Assembly (NCBI RefSeq): GCF_001922985.1 | Contig: NZ_MRUH01000010.1 | Span: forward strand, 32,649 to 96,648 | Origin: Teredinibacter waterburyi | GTDB lineage: Bacteria > Pseudomonadota > Gammaproteobacteria > Pseudomonadales > Cellvibrionaceae | Direction of reading: 5' to 3' | DNA length: 64,000 nucleotides | Shown here: piece by piece, positions 8,030 through 16,125 of the stretch | Position numbering within the stretch: position 1 is the stretch's first letter | Layout of the letters: every line of letters starts with the position of its first letter | Position numbers and translations under genes: made by a program | Notes under the pieces: model-generated | Seen by the model: the letters and a program-made list of their open reading frames with translations, nothing else | Told to the model about the DNA's origin: nothing | Database searches by the model: none

Positions 8030-9844
8030 ATGATAGAATTTTTGCACATGGACGACCCAACAATCGTGCTGGTCGCAATCGGTTTATTGTCTATTGCCTG
8101 TCAGTACATTGCCTATAGACTGAAATTACCGGCCATTCTGCCACTGCTATTGATCGGATTGGCACTTGGGCCGGGGCTCGATGTGTTAGATCCCGACGCG
8201 CTTTTTGGCAGCTTACTCTTCCCCATGGTATCGCTAGCGGTAGCGATAATTCTCTTTGAAGGCGCGCTTACTTTAGATTTTGACGACCTTGGTAGTCATG
8301 GTTCTATGGTACGCAATCTCTGTACGCTTGGGGCAGTAATTACCTGGTTGATCGTAACCCCAGCCGCGCATTTTTTTATCGGTTTTGATTGGGCAATATC
8401 ATTCCTATTTGGTGCAATTGTAACGGTGACTGGGCCTACGGTTATTGTCCCTATGCTGCGCTCGGTGCGGCCGAATAGCAAAATATCGAATATCCTTCGT
8501 TGGGAAGGAATCATTATCGACCCCATTGGTGCACTGCTGGCGGTACTGGTGTTTGACTTTGTCATTGCGACTCAACACCCTTGGTCGCATGCATTTTTAA
8601 CCTTCGGCAAAATGCTCGCGGTAGGTTTGGGGGTGGGGCTTGTGTCTGGTTTTGTGCTCGGCTATTTGTTGCGGGGTAATTTCATCCCACATTATCTACG
8701 TAACACCGCCGTATTGACCTTGATGTTAGGGGTGTTTGCGTTATCAAATTTGGCGGCACACGAGTCCGGGCTACTTACCGTTACGGTGATGGGGATTGTG
8801 CTCGCCAACATGAAAGACGTTGATGTCGATGATATTTTAGAATTTAAAGAAACACTCAGTGTGTTACTGATATCAGCGTTGTTTATTATGCTCGCTGCTC
8901 GACTGAATGTAGATGAAGTCGCGGCACTTGGGTTCGGCTCCGCAATGGTGATAGTGATCATTATGTTCGTTGCGCGGCCCGTGTCTGTGTTTCTTTCCGC
9001 ATGGAAAAGCGACTTAAAGCTAAATGAATTGATTATGCTGTCGTGGATATCGCCCCGCGGTATTGTCGCGGCGGCGGTCGCATCCCTGTTTGCGCTTAAA
9101 CTTGAGTTGGCTGGGTTTGAACAGGCGCGCTTAGTTGTGCCCATGGTGTTTTTGGTGATTATTTCCACCGTGGTATTCCAGAGCCTTACGTCCGTTAAAA
9201 TTGCGAATCTATTAGGTGTACGAGTCGGCGAACCCAATGGTGTATTGTTCTTTGGCGCAAACCGATTTACGCGACTGTTGGCAAAAGAATTATTGAGCAA
9301 AGATATACCCGTGCAAATTGCCGACACCAACTGGGATGCTATTCGTGAAGCCCGAATGGAAAATATCCCTACCTACTATGGCAATCCCATTTCCGACCAC
9401 GCCGCGAGAACGCTTGATATTTCAACCGTTGGTAAGGTGCTGGTGGTATCGCCCTATAAACAACTTAACCCTCTGGTAACCTACCACTTTGATTATATTT
9501 TAGGGAGTGGTTCAGCCCTTGGTTTAAGCACAAACGATAGCACGCGTTCGAGTCATAAGGTCTCTATGGCCTACGAGAAAAAACTGGGGTTATTCGCCGA
9601 GGGTATTACATACGGTAAGTTGGTCGGTATGGTGGCAAAGTCAGCCGTTATAAAAACCACTAGGTTAAGCGATGAATTCACCATGGCGGATTACAGTGAA
9701 ACCTATGGTGACCGAGCGTTGGCGTTGTGCGCGATTAATCCATCTGGCGCGGTACATATATTCTCGGCAGGAAAAACCATAACAGCAAAAAGTGGCTGGC
9801 AGATTGTTAGCCTAATAGCACCTGACAAAAATGAGAGTGTTTAA
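8030..9844 (+). CDS. CPA1-type Na+(K+)/H+ antiporter with C-terminal TrkA-N domain
   Basis: A 604-residue inner-membrane antiporter. The first 390 residues hold about 12 hydrophobic helices, with the acidic and Pro/Gly-rich signatures of the NhaP/CPA1 family (LLLIGLALGPGLD, ILFEGALTLDF, VTGPTVIVPML, SWISPRGIVAAAVASLFAL). From about residue 398 a Rossmann-like domain begins with VLFFGANRFTRLLAKELL; this is the TrkA-N/RCK-type regulatory domain, which in relatives binds nucleotides and gates transport. The function is export of Na+ or K+ in exchange for protons, which fits a marine organism. It is transcribed alone and converges with the minus-strand gene ending at 9891. The ion cannot be assigned from sequence. 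Confidence 0.9.
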   Translation: MIEFLHMDDPTIVLVAIGLLSIACQYIAYRLKLPAILPLLLIGLALGPGLDVLDPDALFGSLLFPMVSLAVAIILFEGALTLDFDDLGSHGSMVRNLCTLGAVITWLIVTPAAHFFIGFDWAISFLFGAIVTVTGPTVIVPMLRSVRPNSKISNILRWEGIIIDPIGALLAVLVFDFVIATQHPWSHAFLTFGKMLAVGLGVGLVSGFVLGYLLRGNFIPHYLRNTAVLTLMLGVFALSNLAAHESGLLTVTVMGIVLANMKDVDVDDILEFKETLSVLLISALFIMLAARLNVDEVAALGFGSAMVIVIIMFVARPVSVFLSAWKSDLKLNELIMLSWISPRGIVAAAVASLFALKLELAGFEQARLVVPMVFLVIISTVVFQSLTSVKIANLLGVRVGEPNGVLFFGANRFTRLLAKELLSKDIPVQIADTNWDAIREARMENIPTYYGNPISDHAARTLDISTVGKVLVVSPYKQLNPLVTYHFDYILGSGSALGLSTNDSTRSSHKVSMAYEKKLGLFAEGITYGKLVGMVAKSAVIKTTRLSDEFTMADYSETYGDRALALCAINPSGAVHIFSAGKTITAKSGWQIVSLIAPDKNESV

Positions 9845-9890
9845 CGCGAACAGTGCCGATTAACTAGCAGTAAAATAGAAAGCGTAACGA

Positions 9891-11873
9891 CTATTTTTGA
9901 TTCTCCATCATTTGTACAATAGTCATAAACTGCTTTCTAACCTGAATACGGATCGCCTCGTCGGCAGCAAGGGATTGCTTTAATTGATCTGTAACGTGAT
10001 CGAAAGCCGCGAGCGTTTTTTCGTCCATGCCCTGTGAGCGAGCAATATCTTGATACTGTACTGCGCCCATTTCTAGCGATTGTTCCGAGCGTAGCATTAA
10101 GTCTTTCATACTGCTGTCGACCTCCAACGCAACTTTCTTTATGTTGTTGACCTGTATTTGCGTCTCCTTCTGTGCGGATTTGCTTTTCTGGTAGGCGCCA
10201 ATCTTATCGGCCGACTTGTTGAAAACCTTGATAATTTCAAGAATGACGGACTGCATATCCGAAAATTCGACGCTATCACCATCGGGTTCCAGTAGGCCCG
10301 CTACATTCTTGTAATTGAACATTATCCGCGTCTTTTTCGGAGAGATATTAACCTCGCCCGGCTGCATGCTAGATAGCACCATTTTGTCGCGATTGTTGAC
10401 TGTTCCATTAGGTGATAGCTCAATTTTTTTGTTTGCCGTATTTACGATGATATTTGCTTTGCATGAGCAGTCGGCAAGCGTTTGATAAAGTAAAAAAGAG
10501 GCGTCTTCAATTGAATTTGCATCGAGAATATCATGGAGGAAATCGAGTAGTAATTTGTCTAATTTATGCTGTTGTTCTCCAGAGTTAATGTTGTCATTAA
10601 CTTCGGCTAGCTCATCGTTTAGGTCGTCAGCTGCTTCGGCATCTAATGATTTGCTTGCACTAGGGCTTGCTGTTCGAGCTGCGAGCTTATCTCGAAGCTG
10701 ATCTATTTCTTGTTCTAGCGTGGCGATGCAGTTCTCTGACTCTTTAACGTTTTGCTTGAGTTTTGAAATGAACTCTAAGCTCGATTCGCGGGTTCCATCC
10801 GATATTTTAGACTTACCATCCAAGATTCGGATCGTGTCTTCCATGTTTCGAATAGAGCGTTTTTGATCGCTAACTACACCCCGTAATCGAAATATCTCAT
10901 TGCTATTAAGCTCATTCACTTTTCTGGTGGCTGAGTCTATTTCGGCGTTAAAGTCTGCGTCGTGTTCATCGCTAGAGGTAATTTTAACTATCGGCGAACT
11001 GCCAGAATTCTTTGAAATGGCGCCAATTTTTTTCTGCAAAGATGCTATTTCTGACAACAGTCGTTCGTTTTCATCTTTGAGTGATTTCGCGCCTTTATGG
11101 AAATCACCCATTTGTGCATTGTCGGCATCTGAGTATTGACTTTGCGCAGAATTAATTTCATCGAGGTAGTTGCGCTGTTTAGTGGCCGCCACATCTAGAT
11201 TGTTTAACGGCTCGCCAGAGTTTTCGGAAAATTTTCGCAGTAATAATTTTATTCGTTGTTTGTCGCGAGAGCTGATATCTTCGTAGCTATTAACAATAGA
11301 TTCTATCTTCGAAACAATAAATTGCTTCTTGTCGTTGTCGGAAATATCTTCTTTTAATGTTGTATGAATCGTATCTAGGGTATGAATCGGGCTTGGTGGG
11401 CTTTCGTCTTTGTTGTTGGTGAGCTTACGTATGCGATCTTTCAGCAGCTCCATACGACCTTCAATTTCTTTAATTTTTGACTCTCGACCAAATAGTTGCG
11501 GTAAGAACATTTCTAAAAGTCGAGTCAGTTTGTCATCAAGATTACTCCAGTAATCGTCGGAAGAGATGGTGTGGTTGATGGCTTTATTTTCAATGTTTAG
11601 ATACGCCGTTCGAAGGGCAATAACTTTACTGTTTAATTTTACACTGCGTTCGCCGCCATTAATAAAAGCCTTGGTTTCTTTGGCTTGGCTTGTTAGAAAT
11701 TCACGGATATGTGTGGTGCTGTCAAGGCGATCCTTATTGAGCTTGCGCAGAGCAGTGTCTTGCTTCATTGTGGTGTAAAGTAGGTAGCCAATAATGCCGG
11801 CACAAATCAATAGCAATGCTGCACTTACATAGAGCGCATCAGCTAATGAAATGGATTGGGCTAGCTCGAGCAT
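9891..11873 (-). CDS. Membrane-anchored coiled-coil protein of unknown function (partner of the LacI-like sensor)
   Basis: A 660-residue protein that I cannot assign to a named family. It has one N-terminal transmembrane helix at about residues 12-32. Long heptad-rich, highly charged segments follow (about 35-400), suggesting an extended coiled-coil rod. At about 440-560 there is a compact domain with GAF-like features (LLDFLHDILD, a CSCK motif, LEPDGDSVEFSDMQ). The tail has SSMKDLMLRSEQSLEMG and QYQDIARSQGMDE, loosely like the QFQD-type helices of CheZ and some chemoreceptor signalling proteins. No kinase, GGDEF, EAL or HTH motif is seen. Its start lies 3 bases after the stop of the upstream gene and has no ribosome site of its own, so the two are almost certainly translated together. 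A role as the membrane output of the sensor is inference only. Confidence 0.6.
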   Translation of the reverse strand: MLELAQSISLADALYVSAALLLICAGIIGYLLYTTMKQDTALRKLNKDRLDSTTHIREFLTSQAKETKAFINGGERSVKLNSKVIALRTAYLNIENKAINHTISSDDYWSNLDDKLTRLLEMFLPQLFGRESKIKEIEGRMELLKDRIRKLTNNKDESPPSPIHTLDTIHTTLKEDISDNDKKQFIVSKIESIVNSYEDISSRDKQRIKLLLRKFSENSGEPLNNLDVAATKQRNYLDEINSAQSQYSDADNAQMGDFHKGAKSLKDENERLLSEIASLQKKIGAISKNSGSSPIVKITSSDEHDADFNAEIDSATRKVNELNSNEIFRLRGVVSDQKRSIRNMEDTIRILDGKSKISDGTRESSLEFISKLKQNVKESENCIATLEQEIDQLRDKLAARTASPSASKSLDAEAADDLNDELAEVNDNINSGEQQHKLDKLLLDFLHDILDANSIEDASFLLYQTLADCSCKANIIVNTANKKIELSPNGTVNNRDKMVLSSMQPGEVNISPKKTRIMFNYKNVAGLLEPDGDSVEFSDMQSVILEIIKVFNKSADKIGAYQKSKSAQKETQIQVNNIKKVALEVDSSMKDLMLRSEQSLEMGAVQYQDIARSQGMDEKTLAAFDHVTDQLKQSLAADEAIRIQVRKQFMTIVQMMENQK

Positions 11874-11876
11874 TAT

Positions 11877-13589
11877 TTAATCATCTAGCTGGGTTAGGTA
11901 AAATTCGACTTTGTCAGCTATGTTGCTGCTGTCAAATGTTGGGTGGCAGTGCAAGCCTATTTCAACCTCGTGAATCTTTCTAAACTTGTAGCGGGCTATC
12001 AAATCAAATGAAGTCCCATTACGCATATGGTCTGAAAATTCACTTCGAAATTCTTCGCCGCTAAGCGGAGTCATGCGGTCAGATATATTCATATTGCGAT
12101 AAATATTTTGTTCAATATCCGAGTCTAGGCCGAGCATGATGAGCGCTTCGGTTGACCAATGAGTATTCCCAGATCTGATATCCCAATCGACGCGAGCTGA
12201 GGCAATAGCACTATTTTGTACTGGTGCGGCGCGGTCGCTATGACCTTTGTCAGATTTATCTTTACGATATTGATTCAGCTCGCGATTTAACATGTATTGC
12301 TCTGCGGCGGATTGGACATAACCGCTAAAGCCTAAATAACTACTTAAATTCGGTTTTGTGGAATCGCCATAGAAGCTCAGCGCGCCCCAGGGTTTGCTGT
12401 CTTGTAGCAGAACGAGATGAGTGATCATATCGAACTGATTGAGGTTGTAGGGGGCCATAATTGATGGCGGGAAATTGAGCGACCTACATATGCTGGTTTT
12501 ATCATCAAGTGCGACGTTTAGTGTTTTGCTCGGTGAAAATATCTTCATAAGCTTGCAGTATTCTTCGCCACTTTTGTCGTAAAAAAATCGCGACAGTATT
12601 GCTACGCCCATAAAGCGTTCAAACAAATGCGAGATACTCATTAAGGTGTCGAGATTGCTTTCTGCGATTTCGTTTGGCCACTCAAAAATGTTTGCGATTA
12701 AACTTTTACTGTAGTTCGGGTTGTACAGTGTTTCGCACTCGACACATGTCGCGATATAGGCATCCGCACCCATCTCAGCGTTGCTAGCGGCGTCAACAAG
12801 TCGTGGTTGTACTTCAAATTCACGTTTGCATTCTTCATTTTTAAGTTTCTTTTCCAGCGCGTTTATAGCGGTATAGGCGAGCAGGTGAAGGTTTTGGTCT
12901 ATGCAGGTTATCGTAGGTGCGACTACGGGAATCGTAGAAATGGTATCAAAGGTTACAATCTCAATATTGCTGATACCATGTTTTTTAAGGCGGTTTTCAA
13001 ACCCAATCGCCGTTAATCCAGAGCCGCAGATAACAGCCGTGGCTGTACAACCTATCTCGACAAACTTATCCGCTGCTTTTATCCCGCCACTTGGCAAGGC
13101 ATCCGTTACCAGAAAGAAGTTGCGTTCGCTAAACTCTTCGCCATCGGCATCAACTAGCGTGCAGTAGGCCTCATAGCGCATGCGCATGTCGTAATGGCTA
13201 ATATCACCAATGAAGGCAATGTCGCTATGGCCCTTATCTTTCAGGTGGTTGTAGGCCAGTATTGAACCCTGTTCATTGTTGGATAACACCACCGGAACAT
13301 CTAGCGGGAAGTAGTCATAGCCTACTGAAACGACAGGGATTCCCTGCGCCTGATAAAACTCGACTTGGGTCACGCTAAGTGCGTTGCGTATGACAATAAC
13401 GCCATCAATTGCATTGAGCTGAAAGGGCGACTCAAATGCGGTTGGTGTCGGTGTTCGAAACCCAATAAAGCGGTAGCGCTTTAGTAAACAGAGTTGTCGG
13501 GCTTGGTTGACCAGTTCACCTAGGTAAAACCCGCCTAAATCGGCAGAGAAAACCGCGATTGTGAATACTGGATCATCGGGATTGGACAT
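11877..13589 (-). CDS. LacI-type ligand-binding sensor lacking a DNA-binding domain, with GAF-like and PAS-like regions
   Basis: A 570-residue cytoplasmic protein; no signal peptide or membrane helix is seen. Residues 1-265 match the periplasmic-binding-protein-like core of LacI/GalR regulators (VFSADLGGFYLGELV at the start, DGVIVIRNAL, IPVVSVGYDYF, AYNHLKDKGHSDIAFIGD). The N-terminal LacI helix-turn-helix is absent, because the protein begins directly with the first beta strand. The middle, about 290-420, looks GAF-like; the C-terminal 110 residues (DWDIRSGNTHWSTEALIMLGL onward) look PAS-like. Similar N-terminal layouts are known in proteins ending with GGDEF, but no GGDEF is present here. 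Shine-Dalgarno AGAGG precedes the start by 6 bases. It is the first gene of a tight two-gene unit. A sugar or sugar derivative is the likely ligand by family analogy. Confidence 0.7.
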   Translation of the reverse strand: MSNPDDPVFTIAVFSADLGGFYLGELVNQARQLCLLKRYRFIGFRTPTPTAFESPFQLNAIDGVIVIRNALSVTQVEFYQAQGIPVVSVGYDYFPLDVPVVLSNNEQGSILAYNHLKDKGHSDIAFIGDISHYDMRMRYEAYCTLVDADGEEFSERNFFLVTDALPSGGIKAADKFVEIGCTATAVICGSGLTAIGFENRLKKHGISNIEIVTFDTISTIPVVAPTITCIDQNLHLLAYTAINALEKKLKNEECKREFEVQPRLVDAASNAEMGADAYIATCVECETLYNPNYSKSLIANIFEWPNEIAESNLDTLMSISHLFERFMGVAILSRFFYDKSGEEYCKLMKIFSPSKTLNVALDDKTSICRSLNFPPSIMAPYNLNQFDMITHLVLLQDSKPWGALSFYGDSTKPNLSSYLGFSGYVQSAAEQYMLNRELNQYRKDKSDKGHSDRAAPVQNSAIASARVDWDIRSGNTHWSTEALIMLGLDSDIEQNIYRNMNISDRMTPLSGEEFRSEFSDHMRNGTSFDLIARYKFRKIHEVEIGLHCHPTFDSSNIADKVEFYLTQLDD

Positions 13590-13810
13590 GATCTGCCTCT
13601 TATGCGAAAACGTATTTGGTGCCGAATTTTAAATTCGTGACTCGTCATAGAAGTCTAGCAGTAAATTGTATTCTCGCTGGGTTAGCGTTAACCGAGGGCA
13701 GAGTGGTATGGCTAGGTGTGAGCGGGCACCGAGAGCTGCCATAGGGGGAGATTTGGTCGGGCGAGGCAGTTAAGTAGAGCAGGTAGTTTTGTCTAGCTTT
13801 AGGCTACGGA

Positions 13811-14674
13811 TCAAACCGGATCTGGATGTATTGTAATATCGGCGTCTGGCTCTGTATTTAGAATTGCACGCTCAACATTTTCGATAATGTTATGCGCCGC
13901 AACAAGAGAAATATCGCGGTTGAGTTCCAAGTGAAACTGCATAATTTTTTTGCTGCCGGTTTGCCAGGTACGGAGGTCATGTATTCCGAGTACATCAGGT
14001 TGTGCCAGTACGATTTCTTCGATCAGTGTGCGCTCCTCTTCAGGCAGTTCGTGATCCATTAGTTGGTGTACAGATTCCATAAAAATCTGCGCGGCACTAT
14101 ACAAAATATAGATGCTGATCATGATCGCGATGATCGGATCGGCTAAGTTTGCGCCGAAGGCTGCAAAAACCAATGCGAGTAAGGTGCCGCTGTTAGTAAC
14201 GATATCGGTTAAATAATGTGCGTAGTCCGCCTTTATGGCCGGTGAGTTTGTTTGTGAAATGGTATAGCGCTGCAAGGTGGTTAACAAGGCGGTGATAATG
14301 ATTGAAAACACCATAGTAGCGACACCCCAATCAATCGCGACGAGGTCTTGCGGGGAGCGGAAGCGATCGATGGCGTGCACAAACAGGAAGAATGCAGAGC
14401 TGGCAATAAATAGCGACTGGCCTAAGCCCGCGAGCGCCTCGGCTTTGCCATGACCGAAAGAGTGGTTGTGATCTGCGGGCTTGAGTGAAATACGTACTGC
14501 AAACAGGGTAATGATTGAGGCAGAAATATCCATCAGCGAGTCGACTAACGACGCCAGGATACTGACCGAATCTGTGGCTTGCCAGGCGAAAACCTTGCAT
14601 AGCAACAGGGTTACCCCTGTTAGAACAGAGGCGATAGTCGTGAGTTTTAACAGGCGTTCGCGATTGAGGGCCAT
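13811..14674 (-). CDS. Cation diffusion facilitator (CDF) metal efflux transporter
   Basis: A 287-residue inner-membrane transporter of the CDF family (FieF/YiiP-like), which exports divalent metals such as Zn2+, Fe2+ or Mn2+ in exchange for protons. Six hydrophobic helices fill residues 12-205. The metal-site residues of the family are visible: LVDSLMDISAS in the second helix and HYLTDIVTNSG in the fifth, each with the paired polar/acidic pattern. HNHSFGHGKAEALAGL is the classical CDF signature after helix 2. The C-terminal 80 residues form the cytoplasmic dimerisation domain with conserved His (HDLRTWQTGSKKIMQFHLEL, ending in ITIHPDP). The gene stands alone; metal specificity is not resolved. 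Confidence 0.92.
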   Translation of the reverse strand: MALNRERLLKLTTIASVLTGVTLLLCKVFAWQATDSVSILASLVDSLMDISASIITLFAVRISLKPADHNHSFGHGKAEALAGLGQSLFIASSAFFLFVHAIDRFRSPQDLVAIDWGVATMVFSIIITALLTTLQRYTISQTNSPAIKADYAHYLTDIVTNSGTLLALVFAAFGANLADPIIAIMISIYILYSAAQIFMESVHQLMDHELPEEERTLIEEIVLAQPDVLGIHDLRTWQTGSKKIMQFHLELNRDISLVAAHNIIENVERAILNTEPDADITIHPDPV

Positions 14675-14790
14675 TGGCTTAAAGCGGCTTATTTAAGTTA
14701 GATCAGTGAGCTGCAATGATAGCAATTTTAGATCCTAGAGCGCAGGACTATTTGTCTCAATCGTTGCCATTGGCTTCAGCGTTTTCAGGT

Positions 14791-16107
14791 TTAGGGTCTG
14801 TCTAGTCCCAGCCATTCGCGGGTGGCCGGAATTCGCGGCAACACTAAAAAATCAATCACTAAGATGAACAATACCGATATAGCGAGTAGCGGGAGCAGTA
14901 TGACGAGCGCAACTCCAACAATAGCTACCGCTGGGGTTAGCCCGCGTTGGCTCTTTGCCAGAGGTGCGCCAAGCTCACCGCTAGGTTTACGCTTTCGCCA
15001 GAGAACAAAACCGGTAATCGCCACCGCAATCAAGCCTAGCGTTGTGAAAAGTCCGAGGAGTTGATTTAGCCAGCCGAATAACTGCCCTTCGTGAGCGGCA
15101 ATCCCGAAGCCTATTGCGCGGTCGATGCCGTTTCGGTCGGCGAAATGCTCAATCGATGTTTGTTTGCCTGTGATTCCATCAAACCACGCGGTACTGCGCA
15201 GCGGACGATTCTGGTGTTGGGATGCGACTTGAAATTGATTGGGTTTGTTTCTGGCAACCGAAATCTCAACAGGCGGAGCAAAAGCAAGTGCCTGCGCATT
15301 TTTAATCATGCTAGCTGTTAACTGGGTGAAACTTAATGTCGCACCGCTGTGGTGTTCAGCGTGATGCTCACTTATCGCCCAGTCTTGTTGCAACATGGGT
15401 GTAGTAAAGGAACGTATTTCTTTAAATGCACTGCCCCATACCAAAGCCCAAGGTAGTCCGGTGATAAGTAGGAACAGCGCAAACAATGATACCCATACGC
15501 CAGTTACTGCATGTAGGTCTCGCCAAAATAACCGCCCGCGTTTATTTAATCGCGGAAATAACACTCCACCGAAGCCACGCGCTGAGCGAGGCCACCAGAG
15601 GTAAAGGCCGGAAATAATTAACACTATCGCCCAGCATCCGGCCAATTCAACCAAAATAGAACCGAAGGTTCCTAGTAAAAGTTCACCGTGAAAGCTTCGT
15701 ACAAACTGGATAAATAGTGCGTCACGTTTTTGTATTTTAAGTACTTCTAGTGTGTAGGGATTTACATACACCATAAAACGCTGGCCTTGTTCGGCGACAC
15801 TAACGACAACTGCATGCTGCTCAGATTCCGGCAGCCGATAATTTACAAATGTACTTTGTTGGCCGACTGCAGCCAATGCCGCTTGAATCTGTTGTTGCGG
15901 TGTGTGACGGTTGTTAGTCACCGCAAGCTGCTGGTAAGGCGATTCAACCCAGGCATCTATTTGCGGTTTAAATAAATATATTGCGCCGGAGATCGAGAGT
16001 GCGAGAATAAAAGGAATACAGAAAATACCCGCATAGAAATGCCAGCGCCAAAGCGTACGGTATAGAAAGCTATTAACAGGAGAGGAGCTAAGGGTAGAGG
16101 AATTCAT
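14791..16107 (-). CDS. PepSY-domain inner-membrane protein (PiuB-like)
   Basis: A 438-residue PepSY-associated transmembrane protein. It has a hydrophobic helix at about 25-48, a periplasmic region with PepSY-like sequence (YQQLAVTNNRHTPQQQIQAA and on), then helices at about 140-165, 190-215, 345-365 and 395-425. Proteins of this type are commonly paired with TonB-dependent siderophore receptors and are thought to reduce or process iron complexes at the inner membrane. Here it lies 18 bp after the stop of a TonB-dependent receptor gene on the same strand, which supports a two-gene iron-uptake operon. The family call is good; the exact biochemical role in the family is still uncertain. Confidence 0.88.
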   Translation of the reverse strand: MNSSTLSSSPVNSFLYRTLWRWHFYAGIFCIPFILALSISGAIYLFKPQIDAWVESPYQQLAVTNNRHTPQQQIQAALAAVGQQSTFVNYRLPESEQHAVVVSVAEQGQRFMVYVNPYTLEVLKIQKRDALFIQFVRSFHGELLLGTFGSILVELAGCWAIVLIISGLYLWWPRSARGFGGVLFPRLNKRGRLFWRDLHAVTGVWVSLFALFLLITGLPWALVWGSAFKEIRSFTTPMLQQDWAISEHHAEHHSGATLSFTQLTASMIKNAQALAFAPPVEISVARNKPNQFQVASQHQNRPLRSTAWFDGITGKQTSIEHFADRNGIDRAIGFGIAAHEGQLFGWLNQLLGLFTTLGLIAVAITGFVLWRKRKPSGELGAPLAKSQRGLTPAVAIVGVALVILLPLLAISVLFILVIDFLVLPRIPATREWLGLDRP

Positions 16108-16125
16108 AGTAATGGCCGATTGAAA

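Noticed and set aside
8692..9330. 212-residue minus-strand frame
   Set aside because: It lies wholly within the antiporter gene and is Ser/Thr/Asn-rich as expected of an antisense frame; no start signals.
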